Positions 23,011 through 32,703 of a stretch of 64,000 nucleotides of DNA are shown in pieces. A program made the translations under genes and the position numbers. The notes under the pieces are model-generated. The model was given only the letters and a program-made list of their open reading frames with translations. It did no database searches and was not told the origin of the DNA. The DNA lies in the NCBI GenBank assembly GCA_964478625.1, contig CAYZJH010000004.1, positions 1-64,000 of the forward strand, read 5' to 3'. Each line of letters opens with the position of its first letter. The stretch's first letter is position 1. The DNA comes from SKZT01 sp964478625 (GTDB lineage Bacteria; Desulfobacterota; Desulfobacteria; Desulfobacterales; SKZT01).

Positions 23011-24939
23011 CTATTTTTTGTCTTCTTTAACCTCTTCAAAATCGGCATCTACAACATCATCATCGGCAGGACCCCGTCCTGCTGAACCGCCCGCCTGTTC
23101 ACCCGCACCATGCTGTGCTCCTGCTCCTGCTCCTGAGGCTTGCTGATACATGGCCTCTGCCAGTTTATGGGAAGCCTGGGTCAATTCCTCGCTGAGGCGC
23201 CGAATTTCACCGGCATCACTGCCTTCCATGGCTTTCTTAAGTTTTTCAATGGCTGACTCAATATTGGACCGGGTGGATGAATCCACTTTTTCACCAAGAT
23301 CCTTGATTGATTTTTCGGTGGCATAAATTAAGGAATCAGCCTGGTTACGAGCTTCGACCAGTTCTTTGGTTTTTTTGTCTTCTTCTGAATGAAGTTCGGC
23401 ATCCTTGACCAGTCGGTCGATTTCTTCTTTGGACAAACCGCTGGATGCGGTGATCTGAATAGATTGTTCCTTTCCGGTGGCAAGGTCTTTAGCGGACACA
23501 TTCACAATTCCATTGGCGTCTATGTCAAAAGTGACCTCAATTTGGGGTACGCCCCTTGGAGCCGGTGGAATGCCGACAAGTTCAAATCTTCCCAGAGTTT
23601 TGTTATGAACGGCCATCTCTCGTTCACCCTGCAGTACATGAATCGATACCGCCGGCTGATTATCAGCGGCCGTGGAAAATACCTGGCTCTTCTTTGTCGG
23701 TATGGTGGTGTTTTTTTCGATCAGCTTGGTCATAATACCCCCAAGCGTCTCAATTCCAAGAGATAACGGGGTCACATCGAGCAGGAGAACATCCTTGACA
23801 TCACCCTTGAGCACACCGCCTTGTATCGCCGCACCAATCGCTACCACTTCATCAGGGTTTACTCCTTTGTGCGGAACCTTTCCAAATATCTTCTGCACCC
23901 TCTCTTGAACGGCGGGCATTCGGGTCATGCCACCTACCAGTATGACCTCATCGATTTCATTGGCAGTCAGTCCCGAATCTTTCAATGCGGTCCGGCATGG
24001 TCCTTCAAGCTTGTCCAGAAGATCACCGACTAGAGATTCAAGTTTAGCCCGGGTGATACGAATGTTCATATGCTTCGGCCCACTGGAATCGGCGGTAATA
24101 AAGGGCAGATTCACATCCGTTTCCAGTGAACTGGAGAGTTCCATTTTTGCCTTTTCGGCAGCTTCTTTTAATCTTTGAAGCGCCATTTTGTCATTCCGAA
24201 TATCAATACCCTGATCCTTTTTGAATTCATCGGCCAAATAGTCAATCACCCGAAGGTCAAAATCTTCGCCGCCAAGATGGGTATCTCCATTGGTGGATTT
24301 AACCTCAAAAACACCTTCACCAATCTCCAGGATTGAAATATCAAAAGTGCCTCCCCCGAGATCGAACACGGCGATCTTTTCATCCTTTTTCTTGTCCAGA
24401 CCATAGGCAAGGGAAGCGGCCGTCGGCTCGTTGATAATACGAAGCACATTCAAGCCGGCAATCTTACCTGCATCTTTTGTTGCCTGACGCTGACTGTCAT
24501 TAAAGTAAGCCGGAACTGTGATAACGGCATCGGTAATCTTTTCACCAAGATAGTCTTCCACATAACTCTTTATGTGAGCCAGAATATATGAGGATATTTC
24601 CGCAGGGCTGTACTGTTTTCCCCTGATATTGATCTTAACATCGCCATTGGGTGCTTCCTCGATCTTGTATGGCAAAATCTTCTTATCTTTCTGAATTTCA
24701 GGAGAACCGTATCTTCGTCCAATAAGCCTTTTAACGCCAAAAACGGTATTTTCAGGGTTTGTGATTGCCTGTCGTTTAGCAATCTGCCCCACCAGACGTT
24801 TGCCATCCTCGGTAATTGCAACAACCGACGGTGTTGTCCTCCCACCTTCAGCATTGGTAATTACCTTGGCATCCCCCCCCTCCATAATAGCAGCACATGA
24901 ATTGGTGGTGCCCAAATCAATTCCGATTACTTTTCCCAT
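23011..24939 (-). CDS. dnaK: chaperone DnaK (Hsp70)
   Basis: This Hsp70 chaperone of about 642 residues folds and protects proteins in the cytoplasm with GrpE as nucleotide exchange factor. The ATPase domain starts GIDLGTTNSCAAI and contains NEPTAASLAYGLD and FDLGGGTFDISIL; the substrate domain follows (VTPLSLGIETLGG). The tail is Gly/Ala-rich and ends with DDDVVDADFEEV, typical for bacteria. Start 24939 has AGGAGGAAAAT directly before it, which excludes the in-frame ATG 51 bases upstream. It is preceded by grpE (66-base gap). No dnaJ or hrcA is found nearby. Confidence 0.98.
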   Translation of the reverse strand: MGKVIGIDLGTTNSCAAIMEGGDAKVITNAEGGRTTPSVVAITEDGKRLVGQIAKRQAITNPENTVFGVKRLIGRRYGSPEIQKDKKILPYKIEEAPNGDVKINIRGKQYSPAEISSYILAHIKSYVEDYLGEKITDAVITVPAYFNDSQRQATKDAGKIAGLNVLRIINEPTAASLAYGLDKKKDEKIAVFDLGGGTFDISILEIGEGVFEVKSTNGDTHLGGEDFDLRVIDYLADEFKKDQGIDIRNDKMALQRLKEAAEKAKMELSSSLETDVNLPFITADSSGPKHMNIRITRAKLESLVGDLLDKLEGPCRTALKDSGLTANEIDEVILVGGMTRMPAVQERVQKIFGKVPHKGVNPDEVVAIGAAIQGGVLKGDVKDVLLLDVTPLSLGIETLGGIMTKLIEKNTTIPTKKSQVFSTAADNQPAVSIHVLQGEREMAVHNKTLGRFELVGIPPAPRGVPQIEVTFDIDANGIVNVSAKDLATGKEQSIQITASSGLSKEEIDRLVKDAELHSEEDKKTKELVEARNQADSLIYATEKSIKDLGEKVDSSTRSNIESAIEKLKKAMEGSDAGEIRRLSEELTQASHKLAEAMYQQASGAGAGAQHGAGEQAGGSAGRGPADDDVVDADFEEVKEDKK

Positions 24940-25005
24940 ATTTTCCTCCTTAAACTTCCTTTCTTTAAGAATTTTTTGTTCGGGAGACAATACATTCCCG
25001 GTAGC

Positions 25006-25677
25006 TTAATTCGATTCATCTGTTTCATCGCATTGCTGATCCGATATATTTCTGGCCACAACCACCATCGCAGGTCTCAGAAGGCGCTCATGGATCGTGT
25101 AACCTTTCTGCAGTTCATTCACAACGGTATTGTCCGGATACTCATTAGTCTGCTGTTGCATCATGGCCTGATGAAAAACCGGATCAAACGGCTCTCCTTC
25201 AGACTTGAAATCTTTAACTCCATATTTTTCAAATAATCTGAATAGATCCTTCAATGTTATTTCAACGCCTTCAAGTAAAGTCTGTTTGTCACTATCTTGC
25301 TTTGACCCGGATTCAACAGCTCTTTCAAGGTTGTCAACCACCGACAGCATATCCTTTAGAATCGTTTCATTGGCAAACTTTCTCAAGTCACCCATCTCCC
25401 GGGCAGTTCGCTTTTTATAATTTTCAAAATCCGCCGTCACTCTTACAAATCGGTCATAGTTGGCCTCAACCTCTTTTTCAAGCTCCTTAATCCTGGCCTC
25501 CATTTTTTCCATCGGGCCAGGCGATGGTTTTTCAGAAGACTCTTCATCAGGTGCAATGTTTTCTTGAGTTGTTTTTTGATTTTCTTCAAGGCCAGGCTGA
25601 TCTTCTGCCAACTCTTGCTCCTGATCCCGGTTTTCGGAATCTTCAAATTGAATTTCTATGTTTTTATTTTCCGGCAT
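25006..25677 (-). CDS. grpE: nucleotide exchange factor GrpE
   Basis: The 223-residue GrpE has an acidic N-terminal arm of about 60 residues, a long helical region (KELEKEVEANYDRFVRVTADFENYKKR, in parts KELEKEVEANYD and VTADFENYKKR) and the beta domain with FDPVFHQAMM and GYTIHERLLRPAMVVVA. It releases ADP from DnaK. AGGAAGGAAGG lies directly before the ATG. It is transcribed with dnaK. The preceding region shows no CIRCE (HrcA) element; a sigma70-like promoter is possible at 25830-25857. Confidence 0.96.
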   Translation of the reverse strand: MPENKNIEIQFEDSENRDQEQELAEDQPGLEENQKTTQENIAPDEESSEKPSPGPMEKMEARIKELEKEVEANYDRFVRVTADFENYKKRTAREMGDLRKFANETILKDMLSVVDNLERAVESGSKQDSDKQTLLEGVEITLKDLFRLFEKYGVKDFKSEGEPFDPVFHQAMMQQQTNEYPDNTVVNELQKGYTIHERLLRPAMVVVARNISDQQCDETDESN

Positions 25678-25829
25678 CCTTCCTTCCTCTTATCCTTACT
25701 TAAGTTTTTAATTACTTTTTTAATAAAATCAATGGATCATGTTTAGAATATTTTAATATTTCCGTTGGTTAAAATGAATGTAACTCAGAGCGAACCTCTT
25801 AGGAGTTTAAACCCCACAAAATTGCTGAG

Positions 25830-25857
25830 AAAATAATACTATATGTAAACTTGTCAA
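25830..25857 (-). promoter_or_regulatory. possible sigma70-type promoter of grpE-dnaK
   Basis: On the minus strand a perfect TTGACA (25857-25852) is followed after 16 bases by TATTTT (25835-25830), about 150 bases before the grpE start. No CIRCE inverted repeat and no clear sigma32 element were found between this site and grpE, so the mode of heat control is open. Confidence 0.35.
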
Positions 25858-25994
25858 GAAGATGAGCGTTTAGTAATCATTTTGGATTTTTGGGGTACAG
25901 TTTAAAAACAAGAATGAAATGTTCCTTTGATTCAATATATCCAAAGCACGTTCTTGATGGCATTTTACCGGGTATATGATAAAATGATCAAAAA

Positions 25995-26121
25995 TGAGCA
26001 GTTTTATTTGGAAGAATCTATAGACATCATAACGGCGAAGGCCGGAATCCAGCCCGGTGTTTATACCTCTTGGATTCCGGCTTTCGCCGGAATGGCAGAT
26101 TCTTCCCTGCCAATTTGATCA
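25995..26121. repeat. MITE-like inverted-repeat element, family B (copy 2)
   Basis: A 127-base palindromic element. Left arm: TGAGCAGTTTTATTTGGAAG, then AATCT and CGGCGAAGGCCGGAATCCA. The right arm, read on the other strand, has GGAAGAATCT, CGGCGAAAGCCGGAATCCA and an outer TGATCA. The left end resembles the element at 257-428 (TGAGC, TTTTATTTGG, GAAGGCCGG shared). It lies between grpE and the SRP RNA gene and codes for nothing. Confidence 0.6.
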
Positions 26122-26217
26122 GTTTGGGAAAAACGGAAGTAATTTTTTGATGGCCAACTGCTTTGGGGATGTTATGAAGTAAATGTTGTGCACCCTCTGT
26201 CGAATTTCATCCGAATG

Positions 26218-26430
26218 GATAAGCCGCTGACTGTACCGGAATCGATCCACGACACAGACCGCATCTCTTATCGCTGCTTCCTTCCGGACCTGACGAGGTT
26301 CGAGACCGTCTGTTGCGCGGCGGCCGATAAGAGCAACTCATGGCTATCGGCTGCAAATCCTCGAGAGGGAATTCAGCCCCGCATCAAGCGGATTTCGGGT
26401 ACAGGGCACCGCTAGCTCCCCGCTTAGCAC
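26218..26430 (-). ncRNA. ffs: signal recognition particle RNA (4.5S/SRP RNA, long form)
   Basis: On the minus strand, 26295-26274 reads GTCAGGTCCGGAAGG followed by AAGCAGC, the invariant apical hairpin of SRP RNA that binds Ffh. The 5' part (GCTAAGCGGGGAGCTAGCGG then GTGCCCTGTACCCGAAATCC) and GCGGGGCTGAATTCCCTC fit the longer SRP RNA form known from deltaproteobacteria. The outer ends TAAGC and GCTTA can pair. The ends are estimated to within about ten bases. The RNA works with Ffh and FtsY in targeting membrane proteins. Confidence 0.88.
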
Positions 26431-26501
26431 AACTTTGAATACGATATCGAATTCAAAACAAATTATCAAGAAAAAAGAAAGTGCCGTCTTAAAAGTAAAT
26501 T

Positions 26502-27971
26502 ATGGGAATAGAAATCACAGAGTTAATCAATACGGTTAAAAACACCCTGATTCGACACTCAATGGTCAGGCATGGAGATGCAATTCTTGTAGCCTTATCC
26601 GGCGGTGCCGACTCCATAGCACTGGTTCATATTCTGCTGAACCTTTCACCTGAATTTGACCTTCGTCTGGGAATCGCCCATCTTAATCACTCCATGCGTG
26701 CTGCAGAGTCAGACCGCGATGCGGACTTTGTCAAATCCACAGCCGACAAATTGAACTTACCCTGCTTTATTAAAAAGGTGGATGTCAACCATTATGCAGC
26801 ACATCACAAATTATCCATCGAAGAGGCAGGGAGAATCCTTCGTCATCAGTTTTTAAACGAAACAGCACGGGAGCATGGTTTCAACAAAATAGCCCTGGGG
26901 CATCACAAAAACGACATGGCAGAAACGGTCCTACTCAATATTCTCAGAGGAACCGGCCCTCAGGGAATTTCCGGTATTCCTCCTGTCAGAGGCTTGCTGA
27001 TTCGGCCCCTGATCAATATCAGCCGATCAGATATTGAAAATTATCTCAGTTGTGAAAACATTTCCCATATTACGGATTCATCTAATATGGACCCACAGTT
27101 TCTAAGAAATCGAATCCGGCATGGTCTTATTCCCTTGCTGGTGTCGGAGTTTAATCCGGAAATTGTTGAAACCTTAAATCATACCGCTGAAATTATCCGG
27201 GATGAACAACGCTGGATTGACTCTTTGACTGATTGTTATGTTGAGAACGTCAAATTGCCCGGGGACCGTTCAAAAACCATCCTTTCCATTCCGGAATTAA
27301 AAAAGCTGCCTTTAGGGGCAATCAGACGAATTATCCGGAAAGTCATCTCAGAAACCAAAGGCAATCTACAGGGAGTCGGATTCAAACATATGGATGCTGT
27401 TTTGGAAATAATCCTTTCGAAAAAACCCAAAAATCAGGTTGATGTTCCCGGGATGGTACGGATCAAACGTGAACATGACGGACTCGAATTTGTGCGGCGC
27501 CGAAACAGGGGCAAAATCAAAGGGTTGAGAAATTCCTACGAAACGGGCCTGTCCCCCTTTGAATATCGGATAGACAGACCTCAGACAGTCTATATCAAAG
27601 AAATAGACCAATCGATTCAACTGGCTGAAATGTCAGCACAACAGGTATTATGGCTAAAAAAAACCCGTGGCTATACCATTACATGTCAAGAAGCCTATAT
27701 GGATATGGCCTCGATCAGTTACCCGCTCATGGTTCGTTCTTTTCGTCCTGGCGATCGTTTCACCCCTATGGGATTATCAGGATCACAAAAGGTGAAAAAA
27801 TTCTTTATCAATCATAAAGTTCCTTTTCCTGTGAGAAAGAATATCCCCATTCTTGAATGTGCAGGGAAAATTATCTGGGTCGGAGGATACCGGATAGACG
27901 ACTCCGTCAAAGTAAAAGAGTCTACACAAAAGGTTCTTAAAGCCAGATTGCTTTCCACATCAACAATTTAA
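26502..27971 (+). CDS. tilS: tRNA(Ile)-lysidine synthase TilS
   Basis: The 489-residue enzyme converts C34 of tRNA-Ile(CAU) to lysidine with ATP and lysine, so that AUA codons are read as isoleucine. The N-terminal PP-loop ALSGGADSIAL lies near residue 31, with HLNHSMR and LGHHKNDMAETVLLNILRGTG following. The C-terminal TilS domain includes VRSFRPGDRFTPMGL and KVKKFFINHKVP. The length is within the normal range (430-490). No good ribosome binding site is seen before the ATG. It is followed 95 bases later by ftsH, as in many bacteria. Confidence 0.93.
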   Translation: MGIEITELINTVKNTLIRHSMVRHGDAILVALSGGADSIALVHILLNLSPEFDLRLGIAHLNHSMRAAESDRDADFVKSTADKLNLPCFIKKVDVNHYAAHHKLSIEEAGRILRHQFLNETAREHGFNKIALGHHKNDMAETVLLNILRGTGPQGISGIPPVRGLLIRPLINISRSDIENYLSCENISHITDSSNMDPQFLRNRIRHGLIPLLVSEFNPEIVETLNHTAEIIRDEQRWIDSLTDCYVENVKLPGDRSKTILSIPELKKLPLGAIRRIIRKVISETKGNLQGVGFKHMDAVLEIILSKKPKNQVDVPGMVRIKREHDGLEFVRRRNRGKIKGLRNSYETGLSPFEYRIDRPQTVYIKEIDQSIQLAEMSAQQVLWLKKTRGYTITCQEAYMDMASISYPLMVRSFRPGDRFTPMGLSGSQKVKKFFINHKVPFPVRKNIPILECAGKIIWVGGYRIDDSVKVKESTQKVLKARLLSTSTI

Positions 27972-28066
27972 GGGATAAGTTTTTCTTGCCTTAATTTTTA
28001 AAATGTTTAAAATATATATTTGCAATTCATCATTTCATGCAGGTTATGCAACTTGGGAGGTAATAT

Positions 28067-29929
28067 TTGAATCCGTTTTATAAAAATTTAGCGCTTTGGC
28101 TTATCATCACCCTGATGATGATCATGCTCTATAATCTTTTTAATCAGCAACATCTTGCTGAAACCGATATCAGCTATTCGGAATTTTTATACATGGTTGA
28201 AGGCGACCAGATCACTGAAGTTGTCATTCAGGGCCAGGAACTTTTAGTCACAGACCGTGACCGATCCAAATTCAAAGTCTATGCACCCCAAGACTCTAAC
28301 CTTATTGATACTCTTCGCAGAAAAGGGGTGGCCATCAAGGCAAAGCCCGAATCTGAATCACCATGGTATATGTCGGTTCTGGTTTCATGGTTTCCCATGA
28401 TCATCCTCATTGGTGTGTGGATATTTTTCATGCGACAAATGCAATCAGGTGGCGGGAAAGCACTTTCGTTCGGCAAAAGCAGAGCCAGGCTCCTATCTGA
28501 TCAGCAGACCAAAGTAACCTTTGAGGACGTAGCCGGAATTGATGAAGCAAAGGAAGAACTCAGCGAAATTGTCGAGTTTTTAAGTGATCCCAAAAAATTT
28601 ACACGGCTGGGAGGTAGAATTCCGAAAGGCGTTTTATTGATGGGACCGCCCGGTACGGGAAAAACCCTTCTGGCAAGGGCCATAGCCGGTGAGGCAGGAG
28701 TGCCTTTTTTCTCGATCAGCGGTTCTGATTTTGTTGAAATGTTTGTGGGTGTTGGAGCCTCCCGTGTACGGGATCTTTTCGTGCAGGGGAAAAAGAATGC
28801 CCCCTGTATCATTTTCATTGATGAAATCGATGCGGTGGGGCGCCATCGAGGGGCAGGTTTGGGAGGAGGCCACGATGAACGCGAACAGACTCTGAACCAG
28901 CTTTTGGTAGAAATGGACGGGTTTGAATCTAATGAGGGGGTCATCCTGATTTCAGCCACAAACCGTCCGGACGTCCTTGACCCCGCCCTTTTACGGCCCG
29001 GTCGTTTCGACCGTCAGGTGGTGGTATCTCTTCCTGACATCAAAGGCCGTGAAAAGATATTGCGGGTTCACATGAAACGTGTTCCCTTGGCTGCTGATGT
29101 TGACCCGGTTGTTTTGGCCAAAGGGACTCCCGGTTTTTCGGGAGCGGACCTGGAAAATCTTGTCAATGAAGCTGCACTGCTGGGGGCTAAAAGAAATAAA
29201 GAAAAAATCGAGATGACAGACTTCGAGGATGCCAAGGATAAAGTTTATATGGGCCTGGAGCGGAAATCCAAAATAGTCAGGGAAGAGGATAGAAAAACCA
29301 CTGCATACCATGAAGGCGGTCATGCCCTGGTAGCAAGATTTCTGCCGGGAACAGACACGGTGAATAAAATTACCATCATTCCCAGAGGCCGGGCTGCCGG
29401 TGTGACATGGTTTTTGCCCGAAGAAAGAGACTTTAAATACAAGGATCAATTGGAAGCCGAACTGGCCATCGCATTCGCAGGTCGGGTTGCCGAAGAAATC
29501 GTATTCAACAGAATCAGCACCGGCGCTTCCAATGATATCAAAAGAGCCACCGAGCTTGCTCAGCACATGGTACGAAGCTGGGGAATGAGCGAACTTGGAC
29601 CGATGAGTTTTTCAAAGGGAGAAGAGCAGATTTTTCTGGGAAGGGAAATTGCTCAGCACCGGGATTATTCTGAGGAAACCGCAAAAAAAATAGATGAAGA
29701 GATCAACCGCCTGATTAAAACCGGTTATGAGCGGGCCAAACAGATTCTGAAAGAAAATCTGGATATTCTTCATCGGTTGTCAGATCTGCTTTTAGAAAAA
29801 GAGACCGTATTAGGAAAAGAACTGGATGATTTGATTCTTTCCATGAGACCTGGAATTAAGCTTTCACAGCCCGATGATTTCGAAGAGGATTACACGAATG
29901 AAAACACTGCTACTTCCTCCGTCGGATAA
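28067..29929 (+). CDS. ftsH: ATP-dependent zinc metalloprotease FtsH
   Basis: The 620-residue membrane-bound AAA+ protease degrades misfolded and regulatory membrane and cytoplasmic proteins as a hexamer. There are two N-terminal transmembrane helices (near 5-24 and 107-125) around a small periplasmic domain. Then come Walker A GPPGTGKT near 193, Walker B CIIFIDEIDAVG, the second region of homology NRPDVLDPALLRPGRFDR, and the zinc site HEGGH near 417. Translation starts at a TTG with GGGAGG six bases upstream. It is probably co-transcribed with tilS and folP. Confidence 0.96.
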   Translation: MNPFYKNLALWLIITLMMIMLYNLFNQQHLAETDISYSEFLYMVEGDQITEVVIQGQELLVTDRDRSKFKVYAPQDSNLIDTLRRKGVAIKAKPESESPWYMSVLVSWFPMIILIGVWIFFMRQMQSGGGKALSFGKSRARLLSDQQTKVTFEDVAGIDEAKEELSEIVEFLSDPKKFTRLGGRIPKGVLLMGPPGTGKTLLARAIAGEAGVPFFSISGSDFVEMFVGVGASRVRDLFVQGKKNAPCIIFIDEIDAVGRHRGAGLGGGHDEREQTLNQLLVEMDGFESNEGVILISATNRPDVLDPALLRPGRFDRQVVVSLPDIKGREKILRVHMKRVPLAADVDPVVLAKGTPGFSGADLENLVNEAALLGAKRNKEKIEMTDFEDAKDKVYMGLERKSKIVREEDRKTTAYHEGGHALVARFLPGTDTVNKITIIPRGRAAGVTWFLPEERDFKYKDQLEAELAIAFAGRVAEEIVFNRISTGASNDIKRATELAQHMVRSWGMSELGPMSFSKGEEQIFLGREIAQHRDYSEETAKKIDEEINRLIKTGYERAKQILKENLDILHRLSDLLLEKETVLGKELDDLILSMRPGIKLSQPDDFEEDYTNENTATSSVG

Positions 29930-29972
29930 TGGATAATTTGCCTCGGTATTGCTTGTGCCGGATGATTTCTCT

Positions 29973-30869
29973 ATGATAAAACAATCCCCCAAACCTGTTT
30001 ATCACATCGCGTGGAATGACCACAGACTTGAATTGGGACACCGAACCTTGGTCATGGGAATTTTAAATATTACCCCGGACTCTTTTTCAGACGGTGGAAA
30101 ATTTTACTCTTTCAGCAGCGCCGTAGCCCATGGTGAAAAGCTTTGCGAAGAAGGTGCCGATATTCTAGACATCGGAGGAGAATCCGCCCGGCCTTTTTCC
30201 AAGGAAGTTTCGGAAGAAGAGGAGATTCGACGCGTTTTGCCAATCATCGAAGACCTGGCTAAACGTGTCCATGTCCCCATTTCCATTGATACCACAAAGG
30301 GTGGTGTTGCAAAAAGAGCCCTTGATGCCGGTGCAAGCATCATTAATGATATCGGAGCACTTCGAATGGACCCCACTTTGGCAGATCTGGCCGCCAAACG
30401 GAAAGTTCCGATAATACTGATGCACATGAAAGGGGTTCCGGGAACCATGCAGGTAAACCCTCATTACCCTGATCTCATTGGAGAGTTAAAGGATTTTTTT
30501 TCTGAAAGAATTGAGTTTGCCATTCAAAAAGGAATTGAGCGCTCAAAAATGATTATTGATCCGGGAATCGGTTTTGGAAAAAATACGGATCACAATCTGA
30601 CCCTCATCAGGAATTTATCCGAATTCAATCATTTGGATCTTCCCATACTTATAGGCCCTTCCAGAAAAGCCTTTATCCGAAATACACTAAAGAAGTATCT
30701 TAACAAGGAGTTTTCTGCTGATTCCCCAGAGGTTGAAACAGGCACACAGGCTGTCATATCAGCATCGATTTTAAACGGAGCCCATATTGTTCGTGTTCAT
30801 AATGTTGCCAACACCGTATCGACGGTAAGACTGATCAATGCAATTCAAGCGGGTCTGCAAGATTGTTGA
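29973..30869 (+). CDS. folP: dihydropteroate synthase FolP
   Basis: This enzyme of about 298 residues condenses p-aminobenzoate with hydroxymethyl-dihydropterin diphosphate in folate synthesis and is the sulfonamide target. Family signatures: VMGILNITPDSFSDGG near residue 27, DIGGESARP, SIDTTKG, ILMHMKG and DPGIGFGK. The end has GAHIVRVHNV. The ATG at 29973 gives a usual N-terminus; a TTG at 29949 is also in frame and neither has a strong ribosome binding site. It lies downstream of ftsH with 43 bases between, the common tilS-ftsH-folP order. Confidence 0.93.
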   Translation: MIKQSPKPVYHIAWNDHRLELGHRTLVMGILNITPDSFSDGGKFYSFSSAVAHGEKLCEEGADILDIGGESARPFSKEVSEEEEIRRVLPIIEDLAKRVHVPISIDTTKGGVAKRALDAGASIINDIGALRMDPTLADLAAKRKVPIILMHMKGVPGTMQVNPHYPDLIGELKDFFSERIEFAIQKGIERSKMIIDPGIGFGKNTDHNLTLIRNLSEFNHLDLPILIGPSRKAFIRNTLKKYLNKEFSADSPEVETGTQAVISASILNGAHIVRVHNVANTVSTVRLINAIQAGLQDC

Positions 30870-30938
30870 TAAATGTCACTTTTACAATAAATGATATCAT
30901 ATCAACGGAAATTTCATAGAAGCCCTGAAGGATTAGCC

Positions 30939-31868
30939 ATGACGATGGACAAGGAAAAAAATATTGACCAGGTATCAGATAATCTTTTCTTAATCCGACT
31001 TGATCCGCCCATGACAGGATTTGACCGTTTTATCGGGGCCTGGCTATATAAAGGAGATGTCAATTTTGTTGTTGATGTCGGACCTTCGGTAACATCAACC
31101 ATCCTGATTAAAGCCATTAAAGATCTGAGCGTAGATCATCTTGATTTCATTCTTTTGACTCACATTCACATTGATCACGCGGGCGCTATTGGTGAAGTGG
31201 CCCATCAGTTTCCCGAAACCCCCATTATCTGCCACGGCTCCGGAATTAACCATCTGGTGGATCCCACCAGATTATGGGAAGGAACCCTCAAGACTCTTGG
31301 GGCTCTTGGAGAGGGATATGGATCAATCAAAGGCGTAGACAAAAAACGCTTGGTCGATGCAGAAAGTTTCAAGTCCGACCGGATCAAAGCCTTTCTGACT
31401 CCGGGGCATTCCCCACACCACGTCAGTTTTCTTGCAGATGATTATCTTTTTGCCGGAGAAGCAGGCGGAGTATGTCTTTCCATCGACCCTGACTATGAAT
31501 ACCTTCGTCCGGCAACCCCCCCGACCTTTTTCATGGAAACCTCAATTAAAAGCATTGATACCTTGATCGCAAATTCCCCCAAAAACATTTGTTACAGCCA
31601 TTTCGGCATGAAACCGGATGCAAAGGGAATGTTATCGCGATATAAAAATCAGCTTAATTTTTGGGCAACCATTATCCGAAACGAACTGGAAAGTTCACCC
31701 AAAAAAGATTTCATATCCGACTGCCTGAATCTTCTGTTACAGGAAGACAAAAACCTGGCCGGATTTTTTGCTTTGAATCCGTCGGCACAGGAAAGGGAAC
31801 GAGGCTTTCTGACCAACAGTATTCGAGGCTTTACAGGTTACTTAGAGACTCTGACTGATAATTTTTAA
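30939..31868 (+). CDS. MBL-fold metallo-hydrolase
   Basis: A cytoplasmic hydrolase of about 309 residues with the metallo-beta-lactamase fold. The metal-binding motif THIHIDHAG (HxHxDH) is near residue 84, TPGHSPHHVSF near 152 and AGEAGG near 175, and YSHFG closes the site. Members include thioesterase-like and glyoxalase-II-like enzymes; the substrate cannot be told. The start at 30939 is favoured by AAGGATT upstream; the in-frame ATG at 30891 has none. It follows folP by 69 bases and overlaps the end of the opposing coaX by 27 bases. Confidence 0.85.
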   Translation: MTMDKEKNIDQVSDNLFLIRLDPPMTGFDRFIGAWLYKGDVNFVVDVGPSVTSTILIKAIKDLSVDHLDFILLTHIHIDHAGAIGEVAHQFPETPIICHGSGINHLVDPTRLWEGTLKTLGALGEGYGSIKGVDKKRLVDAESFKSDRIKAFLTPGHSPHHVSFLADDYLFAGEAGGVCLSIDPDYEYLRPATPPTFFMETSIKSIDTLIANSPKNICYSHFGMKPDAKGMLSRYKNQLNFWATIIRNELESSPKKDFISDCLNLLLQEDKNLAGFFALNPSAQERERGFLTNSIRGFTGYLETLTDNF

Positions 31869-32606
31869 TCCTTCAAGGGTCAAATCTTTCTCGACTGTTT
31901 CAATGGTTTCGGAGACTTTAACCATCAGAGAGGCAAGACCACCGGTGGCGATCACCCGGGCGTTTTCAGCCATTTCTTTTTTCATTCGATTGACCATCCC
32001 ATCAACCAAACCGGCATATCCATATATAATTCCGGACTGAATGCTTTCAGCGGTGTTTTTTCCGATCACTTGTTCCGGAGGCATGAATATTTCAACTCTT
32101 GGAAGCTTAGAGGCTTTCTGGAAAAGAATTTCAGCTGAAATCATAATTCCGGGACTGATGGCGCCACCCAAATATTCACCCTTTCCAGAGATCGCATCAA
32201 AAGTAGTGGCCGTTCCAAAATCTATGACAATGAGGCTTGTATGATATTTTTCATACGCGGCCACGGAATTGACAATTCTGTCAGCACCCACCTCAGATGG
32301 ATTACTATACAAAATAGGCATTTTTTTATAGGATCGGGCATCGACCCAATGGGGGGGATGTCCCAGGTACTTTCGGCAAAACCCGTCAAGAATTGTCACC
32401 ATGGGCGGTACCACGCATGAAATCACGGTTTTTTCAATTTTTTCAGGGCTCATCCCCCCCTGGGAAAACAGATTCGATGCCAATACGTTGAATTCATCAG
32501 CCGTGGTATTTTTTTCCGTTCGAATTCTCCAGTCTTTCACCAATTTTGAACCATCATAAATACCCATTACGATATTGGTATTGCCCACATCAATGACAAA
32601 GAGCAT
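31842..32606 (-). CDS. coaX: type III pantothenate kinase CoaX
   Basis: This 254-residue enzyme carries out the first step of coenzyme A synthesis (pantothenate + ATP). It has the acetate-kinase/Hsp70-like fold: phosphate-binding DVGNTNIVMGIYDG at residue 6, PSEVGADRIVNSVAAYEK near 107, IDFGTATTFDAIS near 128 and GGAISPGI near 145. Type III kinases are not feedback-inhibited by CoA. It converges on the MBL hydrolase gene and overlaps it by 27 bases. No birA is adjacent, unlike in many bacteria. Confidence 0.95.
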   Translation of the reverse strand: MLFVIDVGNTNIVMGIYDGSKLVKDWRIRTEKNTTADEFNVLASNLFSQGGMSPEKIEKTVISCVVPPMVTILDGFCRKYLGHPPHWVDARSYKKMPILYSNPSEVGADRIVNSVAAYEKYHTSLIVIDFGTATTFDAISGKGEYLGGAISPGIMISAEILFQKASKLPRVEIFMPPEQVIGKNTAESIQSGIIYGYAGLVDGMVNRMKKEMAENARVIATGGLASLMVKVSETIETVEKDLTLEGLKIISQSL

Positions 32607-32703
32607 GGTAAAACGTAATCCTTTATATGTTGGTTAATTTTTATTTAAATTATTCAGAATGGGGGTTTGAGAAGCTCTCTCAATCTTTCCAAAAGGTTGC
32701 CGA

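Noticed and set aside
25678..25860. CIRCE (HrcA) element or sigma32 promoter before grpE
   Set aside because: No TTAGCACTC/GAGTGCTAA repeat and no CTTGAAA...CCCCAT pattern found in this interval.
28991..29566. A 191-residue minus-strand frame within ftsH
   Set aside because: It lies opposite the conserved AAA+ and zinc-protease region of FtsH and has no recognisable domain.
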